Origin: Brugia malayi | Lineage: Eukaryota > Nematoda > Chromadorea > Rhabditida > Onchocercidae | NCBI RefSeq assembly: GCF_000002995.4 | Contig: NW_025062477.1 | Location: 3,149,879-3,213,878 of the forward strand | Reading direction: 5' to 3' | Length of the DNA: 64,000 nt | Shown here: positions 52,601 to 64,000 of the stretch, piece after piece | Numbering within the stretch: the stretch's first letter is position 1 | How the letters are laid out: the number at the start of each line of letters is the position of its first letter | Translations under genes and position numbers: made by a program | Notes under the pieces: generated by a model | Told to the model about the DNA's origin: nothing | Database searches by the model: none | What the model saw: the letters and a program-made list of their open reading frames with translations, nothing else

Positions 52601-54045
52601 TGATAATTATTAACATTATCAACGCAATGTTTAATATCAAATATTTGTAATTAACGATAGTACATTTAGGGTTATATTTAACAAATCACAAAAAAAAAAG
52701 TTGTAAACATTTAATTTTTTAAATTTTAAATCATTTTATAAAAAAAAGAGATTCAATATTGACAATTAATTTGACTGATAGCAACCTGTTTATTTAATAT
52801 GCCATTTTTTTTATGCTTTAAAATAATTATTCAAGAGTAAACAAGTAGTGAAATCGAAGATCGCATTCGAAAGATTAAATTCGAGAATTTGAAAAAAATA
52901 CTCTAATTAGTAAATTTAAAATTATATATTTCACATATATGTCATATAGTTCACGTTATAATTTACGTCAATTAAATTCCATAAGTAATACAAAAATGAG
53001 TTCTAAAAATTTAAAGTATAAATATTATATACCTTGACTAATTGGAGTATTTGGTGAGCAGTGGTGCATCGTTCGCTCTTCAACTTTTCGGCCATATTGA
53101 GCCGAATAAATAACCAATCGTTTGTTTTGTTTGCAACTCAATTGCATTGTTGATCCTTCACAAAATATTTCCTCGTCGAATGATACTTAAAATTATTTAT
53201 TTAAAATTATTTAAATTATGAAAAAGAGGAAATTATGGATGGGTAATTATCACGGGTAACCAATTTATTCTAAATATAAATAGTACTCGTATTGAAATAA
53301 AGAGCCTAAATTTTTAATTCTTTTTTTAATTCAATCATATTAATATTATTTGAACAACTGTTATTATTAATTTGTTCTAAATTTAATTTTTGTTTAATAC
53401 TCTCATGTCTTTATTAACTTTAAAAAATATCAACAAATCTTTTTTTTTTTTTTATTAACTTTAAAATATATATGTTTAATTTATTAACATTAAAAATAAA
53501 TTTTAGTTCAACAAATTCAAAATTTTGAGAAGTCTTCCCAAAAAAAAAAAAAAAGAAAATTAAATTATTTAAATTAAAAGTTACTCTCACCTGGTTTACA
53601 TTTATATGATATTTGTAGATATTTGGAAGTATTTGGACATGGATCAATACCAAAAAATGATGGTTTTACCATAATTTTACATTTTCTCTTATTACGACAT
53701 TGTTCCATAATTTTCTACAAATTTCAAATTTTTTTTAATTGTTGAAAAAAATTTTCAAATTTTTTAATTGTTGAAAAATTTTTAATACGACATTGTTCCA
53801 TAATTTTCTACAAATTTCAAATTTTTTTTAATTGTTGAAAAAAATTTTTTTAATATTTGTTTTTTTTTTTCAAAAAAGAAAAAAAAAAGCAATGCTACTT
53901 TCAATTGGTAAATAAATCAAACATTTTTTATCGGAAGCAAATTACATTTTTCTTTTCTCTCATTTCATTTGCTAATTGTAATGTGCTAATTTGCTAATTA
54001 TTCTTCTTTTTCAAATCAATTTCGGTCATTTCTATTTGTTAGCAA

Positions 54046-54077
<32 letters not shown>

Positions 54078-57000
54078 AACAAAATATTTTGTCTGAGATT
54101 ATTAATGCCAACTGTCCATCGCTTATTTACATTTATCAGAAATACTATCCATCCATTTTCTCTTATCATAAACAAATTCTTCTTTCTTTTTCTTTTTTTT
54201 TTTTTTTGAAAAGACCGCTTTAATATACTAATACTAATTATTTTTTTTCATTGTTTCATTTAAAGTTATATAAAATTTGCTACAAAATTTTATTATAGCT
54301 TATTTTTTGAAATTTTCAAATAATAAAAATTTGATAATTTATTAAGCAACTGTCATTTTAATTTGAACATTTTAAAATTGAAAAAAATTTTGGGACAGCT
54401 AAAAAAATTTATTTGATAAAAAGTTGGTAAAATTGAATGAATTTTTTGAAATCATAAAATATCTTTCTAGTAATAAATCTTTCTTTCATTTTCTCATAAA
54501 TTTTATTGAACTTAAAAAAATAACTTTATTTTTTATTTATTTTTCATTATTTTCTTACTTATTTGGATTAATTTTGATTATAATTTTTATAATTTAGTGT
54601 CCAATTTTTTTAATGATTTTTTTTTAATCATTGAGGAGCATTTTTTTTATAAAATTATTGAAATTAGATTTAATGGTCATTTTTTCAATCATAATTAAAG
54701 GATTCAAAGTAATATTTCAATCATTATTAAATTTACTTTTAAATACTTTTCAAAAGATATATCTATTCATTTGACATAGCCATCGTATGTATATGTAAGC
54801 GTTCAAAACCTTTATTTGGAGAATTTTACTCATAATTCATCAGTAATCTTTTTTCAAAACTTTATGATCTTTGCTCTTTTAAAGCTATTGATCAAAGTTC
54901 AGCAAAGTTCTAATAATTATTTCTATGAATTAATTAACTTATTTGGTATAACCTAATAAATCTGATCTTTGTGCTCGTTAATAATCCTTCTAGAAATTCA
55001 ATTTTTTTTTTTTTTTTGTCACCTAGAAATGTCACCGTTCTGTGTCATAATGAATGAAATAGCAAAATTATTTGCACAATTCATAAATATTATTTCAACT
55101 GGATTTTTTCAAGTTTTTTGATATTTATCAAAAATTAAAATTAAGCAAAAAATCAATTTCCAAAAAAAAAAAAAACTTTCAGATTAGTTTTTTCAAAAAT
55201 TCAAATGATAATTCTTATCATTCAGCAAAAATTATTACCAGATAACAAAAAACTATAACCTAGCTTTTTTTCTTTTTTTTTTTTTTTTTTTTAAATGATA
55301 TTATCAATAATTAATCAACTGTATATTAAGCGAAATCCAAATTTCGAGATTAAATAACTGAACTGAAATATACATAAAATTATTTTACATTTATTAATTT
55401 TAATCAAACTAAGTGGAAAATGTTATTGCAATATTCTTTCGCACCAATTTAACATAAACATTTAAACTTTAATCATATAAATTGAAATAAATGCTTCCAT
55501 TTGTTAATTTTTATTTCAAAATTTTGCTATTTCAATTAAAATTTTTTGATTTATTTAATTTTTTTTTCCTTATAAAAAATTTGAGAATAAAAAGAAAAAA
55601 AAAAGCAATGAATAAATGTAATTTTTATGATTATTTTTATAAAATTGTTTCAATATTTTTTTCAATCATTGAAGTGCAAATTGTTAAGAATGCAATAAAT
55701 GTTCGTATGCTAATTAATCAAATGAAAAAAAAAAAAAAAAAAAAAAATAAAAAATTGAACGAACAGACACAACAAACATTCGTAATTGTTTTCTCACTAA
55801 ATTAAAACACAATGATAAATAATCGTATCATTTTGCTAAAACAATTCAAATAATCTTTCAACGATAACAATTTTTTACTTTTTACTTTTCATTTCTTCTC
55901 TACAATTATATTATAGCAACTTTTAAATTTTATTTTATTTTAATTAATTCAATTCTTATTAGAGTATTAATGAGAAATTTTAATTACTATTGAAAGGAAA
56001 TTTGAAAAAAAAAAATTGATAAATGATAAAAGAATCATTAACAAAAATATTTAACTAACTAAACAATATTATTAGCATTTCAATTTTATGAATTATTTGA
56101 AAATCAATAATTTCTTGGCTCTTGGCTCTTATTAATTCTTTCATTTAAAAAAAAAAAAAGAAAGATGCCAATGCTATCTTTGAACTTACCGCATGAGCAT
56201 CTACTACATCACAACTGATACTTTCATCGAGCGCAAATTGCTGCTTTGCAGTTAGCGAAGGACAAAGTTGATTGCTTGGTACCAAACGACCATAAAATAT
56301 ATTTTCAAGCAAAATTTGTGTATTTTTTGGACAATGCAATATAATTCGTTCATTATCACATGCTTGCACCAAATTACTTTTTAAGCTTTCCATCATAAGC
56401 GCTGTAATTTTAGATTTAAGTAAAGTAGTAACATTTAAGAGTTAAATACTTATTTTTTTTTTTTAAAGAAATAATTTTTATAAAATAATATTTTTGTTTA
56501 TTCTTTTATGCAATTTTACTTAATTAGTTTTAATAATAAATTGAAAGTTTTTAGCTATTTTGTAAACTGAAAAAAGAATGCAATGTAAGCTAAAAGAATA
56601 AATTAAATGCCAAAATTTAAAATAACTTTTTTACTTTCAGTTTAACTTGTATAGTGCAAAAGTTAATGTTTTCTTTTTGATCTTCCATAAAGATTAATTT
56701 TTATAGTTCTAAAGAAGTACAAAAAGTTTAACAACAAAAAGAAGAAAAAAGATGAAAAAAGGTACTAACAGAAAATGATGAAAACTTTTGCAAATTTCAA
56801 TCATAAATTAGCTTATTCACAATATATAAAAATTATCACAAGCACTAATATATCAATTTATTATCATAATTACAAATATTATTTTCTTTCTTTTTTTGCT
56901 ACGAATATTTTTAAGTTAATTAAATTAAAATGATAACGTGATCAGTAAATTATTTGCTAAAATGTTTAAACTTAAATGATTAATTGAGATACAGTTTTAA

Positions 57001-58990
57001 AAGATAAAATTTAATTGAATATTCAAATGCTAGGAGAAATGAAAGTATTTAATAAGCAAAGTGTATTTCGTAGTATGAAGAAATCATTGAAATATGATAT
57101 GAAATAATTAAGTGTGATTTGATGAATTAATTGTCATCGAATTTCTTGATGAATTGCATTTTATTTTTATTTTATTTCGTAAAATGCAAAAGATAAAAGT
57201 TACAAACTTTATTAGATTAAAATCATTGTATAATTATGCTAAATAGATATTTATATAATTTATTGTTTATTTATATTTATAATATTGATAGTATGTCTAC
57301 GACCAGAAAGCTTTATCTATTTACACTATACTAATTCATATTCACAATTGTTTAAACTTTCTCATTAATTAATGCAACATAGTTATGGAAATTTATCAAA
57401 TGAATTTAATACTTTTTGAAATTATTTCACAACAAAGATTTAACATTTTGATAAATTAACAAATGCTAAATGAATAGGAAATCCTTCTACTAAATGAATA
57501 GAAAAATAACATTGTTTAAAAAAAAAATGCTCTCTAATAATACTTATTTCTTAATTTGATACATTAATATTAATACTTATTATGATTATAATTGTTAGAT
57601 CACAAGAAAAAAAAAGAAAAATAAATATTGAAAATTAAAAATATAAAATAAATAAATTTAAGTAATGAGCGAAAAGAAAAAACAAAAATAGATCAAAACA
57701 TATCTAAATTCCAATTTAAATATTCCCATGGCTAAAAATAATTAATTATTTAATTAGAGTAAAGGTTAGATGAGCTTGAATTTTCTCAAAATATTAAAAG
57801 ATAAACTAATGATCTATCATTTTGTACAATATAGTTGACATTTAGGTTGACATCTAAATGACAATTGAATTCATAGAAGTTTCAGGAAAAATTTTTTTAC
57901 TATCTTTAGCAATTCAGTAGTGGAAAATATTTATGTTTTTTGTCTTCATTACCATAAAATAACATCTGTTTTTGGATTTAAATTTTTGCTCAGTTTTTTT
58001 TTTAAATCAATAAAACTTTATTTAGCTATTGATTCATATTTTTTTTTTTAAGAGAAAAAGAAAATTCGAAAAACTATTCTTCCTCTGTTGGAATAAATAA
58101 ATTTTTCAATTGAAAAAGAGGAAAAAAAATAAAAATAAATTGCTATTTTTAGAGAAAATTAGTAAGGTGAAAAGAAAAGAAAGAATGTATGCAAATTTTA
58201 TTGGATTTTTCTTTTTTGTCACATTTTTTTAGCTGTGGGAAAAAGAGCAATTTAATAATTCGTTTCCTTTTGCCCAACTTTTTTTTTTTTTTTGTTTGAA
58301 AAGATTTTTCATCTAGTTTTTTGGAAGAAAAATTGTTGTAATGCTATTCATTAAACTATTTCATTTCATTTCATTTGAATAGTCTAACATTATCAGATCA
58401 AATCTAAAACAATTTTTCTCTTTTTTTTTTTTGATAATTTAAAATTATGTCCTATAATATGAGAGCCAAGGGAAATTTTTAAGCAGCCAAGTCTACTCTA
58501 CTCTATATTTTAAACTCTATTTCATTATAAGTAAGCATATAGCTTAAGTAATGTATATAATGTCAATTTATGGAAAATTTTTTGCGCATTTATTATAGCA
58601 TAACTTTGTAGACTAAACTTCATAACTAATTTCAATATTAATACTTTATTAAAACATTTTTTTTTTTTAAATTGTAGTGAAATATTTTAAAAGAGTTTTT
58701 ACAATTAAACGATAATTTAATTTTGTAAAATAAAATATTCTCTACTACCATTATCGAAATATTGAAATAGGAATGCATATTAAACGCAACTGCTATTTTA
58801 CTTTTATTATTCATTTTGTCTTAAAAAAAAAAAAAATTTAAATGTATTAAAAATTTAACAAACCATTGATAATTTCAGAATTAGTATGACTGGATGTTGC
58901 TAATGCTATCACTGTTGCTGTTGCTGTTGTTGTGGTGGTGCTAAACCAGCCAAGGCAGTTCATTGTTATAGCCAAAAGCACAATAAACAT
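49603..58990 (-). CDS. eva-1: EVA-1 guidance receptor with two SUEL lectin domains
   Basis: EVA-1 is a neuronal cell-surface receptor that in C. elegans works with SAX-3/Robo as a SLT-1 co-receptor. Ten exons join in phase to 485 residues: 58864-58990, 56190-56401, 53591-53714, 53033-53185, 51715-51858, 51322-51389, 50923-51043, 50608-50781, 50218-50424, 49603-49730. The N-terminus MFIVLLAITMNCLGWFS is a signal peptide, followed by a Thr/Ala run (STTTTTATATV). Galactose/rhamnose-binding (SUEL) domain 1 spans ~55-153 (CDNERIILHCPKNTQILLEN, FYGR, CKIMVKPSFFGIDPCP, KYLQISYKCKP). Domain 2 spans ~158-254 (EEIFCEGSTMQLSCK, IYSAQYGRK, CTVTVND, GIQKYLRLIFMC). One transmembrane helix lies near 379-402 (VLLCLLLSFLIGLSMLLIAC), with a basic cytosolic stop-transfer stretch (RRKMKRKNSRRK) and a ~80-residue tail ending PRVPQIIHGYS. 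Length and order match EVA-1 (about 460 residues in C. elegans). Intron 1 is ~2.46 kb. Confidence 0.95.
53693..53850. repeat. eva-1: 93-bp tandem duplication over a splice acceptor
   Basis: The sequence 'cgacattgttccataatttt' plus its flank at 53693 recurs at 53786. It carries the 3' splice site and first ~20 nt of the third eva-1 exon. Only the exon-proximal copy (exon start 53714) keeps the reading frame into the domain-1 C-terminus. Confidence 0.88.
56402..58863. other. eva-1: First intron of eva-1
   Basis: 2.46 kb, very AT-rich, with no recognisable exon or nested gene on either strand. Homopolymers are frequent. Confidence 0.6.
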
Positions 58991-59605
58991 GAATATTTAG
59001 GGCCAAGATTTCAACTTTCTGCTTTTTGAAATTTTTAGAAATGAACTAAAAATTTTTAATATTTTTCATAATTTTTACAGAACACAGAGTTTGTAGCATA
59101 TATTTTTGATTATAATTAAAGTTTGTCTTCTTTTCTTCCCTTAAAATTAAAAATTAATTTCAAAAAAAAAAAAATCAAACAGTAAATGTTAAAAAGTGAG
59201 TAATATGAAATAACAGCTATGATTGGAAGAAATATGAGGACAGTAACAGCTGTTCAAAAATATTTCCTATCTTAGTTCTAGTAAAAATACCAGACATCTC
59301 TTTCTATGAAAATAATAGTGTAGTGAATCTTAAAAGAGCGCAAAAATATTCGATAAAAATTTTATAAAATGATAAAAAACAAAGATTGCATTGGTACTAA
59401 ATGATAAAAATTATCCAATTAGATTAACTCTTAATAATTTGAATTAATTATTATTAGTAAAATATTATTAATTGTAATAAAGTAATAATAAAAACTTTCA
59501 GCAATGATAATGATAATAATGACTTATGAATAATGACTAAAAGTAATCTTATTAACAGCTTCAATAGGGATAGTGCCAATAGTAACAGAAGATTATCCTA
59601 GGCTC
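58991..59605. promoter_or_regulatory. eva-1 upstream flank
   Basis: Region immediately 5' of the minus-strand eva-1 start. AT-rich, with no clear core element or trans-splice site recognised. Confidence 0.35.
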
Positions 59606-59881
59606 TCAGCACTATCAGGTCACTCTTGGCTATCAGCATTATCAGGTCACTCTTGGCTCTCAGCACTATCAGGTCACTCTTGGCTATCAGCATTATCAGG
59701 TCACTCTTGGCTATCAGTACTATCAGGTCACTCTTGGCTATCAGCATTATCAGGTCACTCTTGGCTATCAGTACTATCAGGCCACTCTTGGCTCTCAGCA
59801 CTATCAGGTCACTCTTGGCTATCAGCATTATCAGGTCACTCTTGGCTATCAGTAATATCAGGTCACTCTTGGCTATCAGCA
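59606..59881. repeat. 27-bp minisatellite, ten copies
   Basis: The unit 'tcagcactatcaggtcactc' plus 'ttggcta' repeats ten times with single-base variants. Because 27 is a multiple of three, several frames stay open. The plus frame beginning ATG at 59573 reads SALSGHSWL nine-residue repeats. Other frames on both strands are also open, so openness is not evidence of coding. Confidence 0.95.
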
Positions 59882-60821
59882 CCGCCTTTATTAAAGTTGT
59901 TAAAAAAAAATTAGAACTATTCAAATATTTGCCATAAATTCATTCGAAGTTTTCACTATAAAAATCTTCCCAAATAGGCTATAAATAATAAAAAGTACAA
60001 AGAAGCAAAAGCGATCAGTTAAGTTCGACAGCACTAAACTTAAAATTTCAATTCCTTTTCGATGTCGTAGTCAGCAATGGGCGTGGCATAATTATAGTTA
60101 CATATTACAAATCGGTTAGAACGGATGTAAAACAGAGCAGTGATCAGCTAGATGAGCTAATATGATATCATATCAGTGCTTTTAGTTTATTATCAATCAA
60201 ATTTGATAAAAAAAAAAAAAAGAAAAAAAAAAAGCAAATAGATTAATAGGTGTGTAATGGATGAGAAAGAAAGGAGAAAGGTTATTCTTAACAAATTTTT
60301 TCTTTTCATAATTGAATTGAAATTAATAAAATAGCAATATGCAATCATTCACTTAAACTTTACTATTAATTAAAATTAATTAAAAAACAGTTAAGTCAGA
60401 TTAATAAAATAATAGTATACAATCATCTCTTTAAATTTTGTTATTCTTTACAAAATGACAATCCATCATCCATTTTATCATGTTCATATCGTTATCATAA
60501 TGTTTATCACTGCTACATTATCACCAACAGCTTAATTTCCCTTCAATTCTTCAGTATCATAAGTGTGCAATGCTGTCACTACAATGGTGAAGCTACAACC
60601 TAATGAACAAAGACTATTGTTTTAAATGACTTTAATCCACCCATAAAATCCTCCCAGTTTCTTCCTTACAAAGCCATTCATTATAGTTCCTTGTTTGGTA
60701 TGACTCGGTTGCGAGGTGTCTAGCTTGCTTGTATCTTTAAATGTTTTATAATTAAGTTACATTTGTGTGTTATGTATCAATTCATTACTGTAATGTTGTA
60801 TAATATTTAATGTTAATCTTT
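59882..60821. other. No gene assigned
   Basis: Mixed AT-rich sequence with a somewhat GC-richer part at 60540-60720 that may contain upstream exon(s) or the promoter of the unidentified plus-strand gene. No splice-compatible exon could be fixed. Confidence 0.4.
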
Positions 60822-60843
60822 GGTTTAATTACCCAAGCTTGAG
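60822..60843 (+). other. SL1-like sequence, 21 of 22 bases
   Basis: Matches the 22-nt nematode spliced leader SL1 except for one T-to-C change at position 17 (CCCAAGCTTGAG instead of CCCAAGTTTGAG). The next bases are GTTTAAAAAT, not the GTAAAC expected of an SL RNA gene, and no SL RNA stem or Sm site was recognised downstream. It is best read as a fossil or variant leader, not a working SL RNA gene. It lies 22 nt before the acceptor of the exon at 60866. Confidence 0.75.
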
Positions 60844-60865
60844 GTTTAAAAATAAAGTATTTTAG

Positions 60866-62227
60866 GAAGACTCCCACAGTACACGTACACAGAACGGAAC
60901 CAGTACAAACTCGAGATTCTACCAGTATCGAGGACAAAGAAGTCAACGATCTGAACCATCAAGAAAGGAAACCTACTTTGTTTCACAAAGAAAACAGGGC
61001 AGTAAGAAAGAAATTCTAAATTTGCTTTTGCAAATGCATGATTTGGGAGGTTCAGATAAATTATCATAAAATTTTTTCCGAAATTTGAAATTTTTATGTC
61101 ATTAAATTTTCATTCATTTTAATCATTCAAATTGTCAACATTCATGAATACTTTACCTTTAATAAATTTAGATAAAAATTAAATATTTAAAAGGAAATTA
61201 AAGAAAAAGCATTGCAGCGTGCATTGTGTGCAATGTTATAACACATTGCGCTCAGTTATAAAATGAGGAAAAAAAACTTTGAAAGAAATGAAAAAAGTTT
61301 TTCTCATAAAAGTCAAACATTCTAAAAAATTTTAATATGTTCACATATTTGATACTGATTAGTCTATTTTTTACGAAATATTGCGATTCTAATTTAAAAT
61401 TAAATTCTAATTGAAATTCCAATTCTAATAAAGTAAGCTATTTTCAAATGCAAAATTTGTTTACACAAAAGAATATTGAAATATGAATTTTCTCACTCAT
61501 TTACAAAATCTTTGAAAATTAATTTGTGCTATATATAATCTAACAAAATATATGTAATTGTATTATTATTTGTAGGATATAATTTTGGAGATTTAAATTT
61601 AAAATTGTTGATAATTTAGCATTTCAACTGAGAATTCATGTTTTGAGGAAATTTTTGATGAGTATTTGTTATGACATTATAAATTGATCAATTTGCGGAG
61701 AAATTAACACCTAAAATTAGTGCAATCAACAAAATCTAATTTGTGTTGTAAAATTTGTTGACAATAAATATCCAAAATTCCTGTCATATACACTGGTCAT
61801 ATAAGTGATACCAAAATGTCATATCATAAAAATATATTTCGAATGAAAAGATAATTTGAAAATTATGAAAATATTTATGACAGGCGGTGTTAGAACTAAC
61901 CGACAAAAGTTTAATTAAGCATGTAAAGTTGAGAAGAGGAGAAATTATATAATAAAGAGCAAAAATAAATTAAATGACATGATATGAATAATTGAGTAAA
62001 TAAAATTAAATATTAGATAAATAAGAGATTACAAGAAATACGGATTTGTTTTAGAGTATATTCCGGAAAATGTAGAAAAAAACTGAGATAAGATTTATTG
62101 TCAACAAACAAATTCTTTTATTTTTCCTACTTAGCTAATGCAACTTCACATGAAGAAGCTTTTTCGGCATCACATCTGTTCAATCCACTTATTGTTGATA
62201 GCACTACTGAGCTGAACATCCTTTGGA
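60866..62227 (+). CDS. Unidentified gene, two exons seen
   Basis: Exon A (60866-61001) follows a 'tattttag' acceptor and ends at a good donor (GGCA|gtaaga). Exon B (62135-62227) follows 'tttcctacttag' and ends at TGGA|gtaaat. Both are phase 1 at the junction and read together as SRFYQYRGQRSQRSEPSRKE...FVSQRKQG then TNATSHEEAFSASHLFNPL and VDSTTELNILW. Composition is polar and Arg/Ser/Gln-rich at first, clearly unlike the AT-driven noise nearby. No start codon, family or downstream exon was found. Without splicing, exon A runs to a stop at 61067-61069. After exon B, a different frame (ATG 62232 to stop 62391-62393, including TSSNEAQQIRNEAKRIMQSS) also looks protein-like, which may mean a frameshift, an alternative exon or a decayed gene. 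The function is unknown. Confidence 0.4.
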
Positions 62228-62393
62228 GTAAATGGAGAGGACAGGAAGCGACAAGAGCAGTGCTACACCTACTTCATCCAATGAAGCGCAACAAATTAGG
62301 AATGAAGCAAAACGAATAATGCAATCATCGATGCTGGCATTATATACATCATCCTGTCATCTTCATATTTTATTTGGGCAACTTACCACCTAG

Positions 62394-64000
62394 GGTAAAA
62401 AGAGAAAAAAAAAAACAAAAGAAACTTAAGGGTTATTTTAATGATTATTATTAGCAGCAAAGCATTGCCATTCATATATTTAAAAGATTTGAATTTTTTA
62501 AAATATACCCATTATAAAATAATTTAATGGTAAAAGTTAAAAGAGTTACCCATTTATTTTACCATAATCTTTTATCAATTAAAGAAGTAAAAAGCTTTTA
62601 CTCTATTACTTTCTCTCTAACAATAGACTTAAAATTTTTAATTTTCTATAAGTAAAATTTTATTCAATTATAAGTGTAATTTAAAATGCAATTCATTTCA
62701 TTCATTTTCAAATTTTGAGCACCCTACTGCGTGATTATCAATTGGATAGCACATCACAGTAAAAGGAATAACTTTCAGTTAAAATTTCATCCCGAAAAGT
62801 TTCAAATTTATTCCTAAAAGTTAAATTATCTTTGAAGTATAACAGATGAAGTTTTGATAATGCTAAAATTCTCCTTCTAGTAGAAACTTTCTGAATTTCA
62901 GATTATTTTATTAAAAAATTTCTTTCATTGATTTTTGTCCATTTATTTTGACCTTAAATAGTTAGAATTATTAAAAACAATAAATCATATTATGTTTTAA
63001 AAAATCTTCGTTTGTTTCTTTTCGAGATTTAGACTATTTTTTTTTTTTTTTTTTGATCAAAACTATTAAATTTAAAAATTCTTAGAAGAAAACGAGTGAA
63101 GGCGCTAAATTTGTGTTCATAAAAATGAATTCAGATCACTGATAGAGAAAATAACTTAATCAAAATTTCTTCAATTTTTAGAATAAACAACAGTGATAAT
63201 TAAAAATTCTAATTCCGATCAATATTTTTACATTTGCTACCTTTCATTAAATTACAAATTCAATTATTAAAATGATAGAATATTAAAAATTCGTGATTAA
63301 ATTAATTTCAAAAGTTTGCAGTTCTTTTTGTAACTACAAATCTCTGCAAATTGTTTAATTTTTTAAGAAATACATTCTGAGCAAACATATTTGGTTTTAA
63401 AAATTCACTTAAGAAACATTTGTTAAAACCAAAAAACATTAATATTATTCAGTAAACTATTAGAAACATGCAATCAGCATATCCTCCTCTATTCAATCAA
63501 ACAGTCAAGACAATATTTTAGATTTTAAATTTTACCTCAGTTTTCTTTTTTTTTTTTTGAAAGTTCTAGTGAAATATTTATTATCAGAAAAGATGAAATT
63601 AGTATATCATCGAAATGATTAAGGAAGGATGAAACTAAAATGAAAATGGCAAAAGATGAAATGAAATGGGGTGGAAATTCAAAGAAAAAGCATGTAAAAT
63701 GGAAAATGTAAAAGGAAATTTGTTCAAATTTGCTACAACTCTGAAATGCGATAATGAGGAAAATTTTGATATAAAATAAAATTGAATTTCAATTTCTTCA
63801 ACAATTTTATTCAAATGTAAATTTTAGACAAATCAACAACAACAACAACAATTTAAAAAGTATTCTAAGGGTATAAGCTGTATCGATCAGTGAATATGCA
63901 TTTCAATATATTTTAATATAATTGTTATTTATTTATTGAAATTTTTAAAATGGACATTTCTGGTGAAAGTATTAAAATTGAATGATAAATAATTAATTAT
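62394..64000. other. Nothing recognised
   Basis: AT-rich sequence with homopolymers and a short (CAA)n run near 63835. No exon, RNA gene or structured repeat could be supported. Confidence 0.5.

Noticed and set aside
59598..59937. Open frames of ~100 residues on both strands
   Set aside because: They are products of the 27-bp minisatellite, which is open in several frames at once; no splice sites or family support.
60822..60950. Functional SL RNA gene
   Set aside because: The leader-like 22 nt are not followed by the expected donor GTAAAC, stem-loops or Sm-binding site that I could recognise.
61214..61255. Short GCAATGT/ACATTGC stem
   Set aside because: Seven base pairs only; not distinguishable from chance.

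Overview
This is a 64 kb eukaryotic window, almost certainly from a nematode and probably a filarial or other spirurid worm. The DNA is very AT-rich. Genes are cut into many small exons with short introns ending in TTTCAG-like acceptors. The orthologues seen include EVA-1 and PDS5. Two starts sit just downstream of acceptor-like sites that look like trans-splice sites. One 22-nt stretch differs from the nematode spliced leader SL1 at a single base. Species assignment is inference; nothing in the window proves it. Most long open frames are shadows or AT-rich noise, and the real genes had to be assembled exon by exon using reading frame and splice phase.

Layout. 1-18.4 kb is repeat country. A ~1.07 kb repeat (1-1075) has a nearly identical second copy at 17273-18347. 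Between them lie a broken copy of the 3' half of a mitochondrial aconitase gene (1371-2836), an ~5 kb satellite whose units come in two lengths (~210 and ~315-335 bp, 3780-8755), a long gene-free AT-rich stretch, an array of GCATGC-bearing repeats (12255-13715), a T-rich low-complexity block, and an unexpectedly GC-rich, intron-containing C2H2 zinc-finger gene on the minus strand (15536-17134).

19.3-26.7 kb holds an 18-exon minus-strand gene for a secreted protein: signal peptide, eight four-cysteine modules each on its own phase-1/phase-1 exon, then two C-type-lectin-like domains. 27.9-29.3 kb, divergent from it, encodes a UBASH3/Sts-like histidine phosphatase. 29.3-35.5 kb is gene-poor. 35.5-37.5 kb encodes a small nematode membrane protein of unknown function. 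Converging on it, 38.7-48.2 kb (minus) is a complete 33-exon PDS5 cohesin regulator of about 1445 residues. 49.6-59.0 kb (minus) is a complete 10-exon EVA-1 guidance receptor of 485 residues. 59.6-62.4 kb has a 27-bp minisatellite, the SL1-like sequence and two phase-compatible exons of an unidentified plus-strand gene. The last 1.6 kb shows nothing recognisable.

The genes do not form an operon or pathway: chromosome cohesion (PDS5), neuronal guidance (EVA-1), extracellular recognition (lectin) and phosphatase functions are simply neighbours. The most novel item is the cysteine-module/lectin gene. The satellite with a length dimorphism, the GCATGC array, the SL1-like fossil and the GC-rich zinc-finger gene also deserve a second look.
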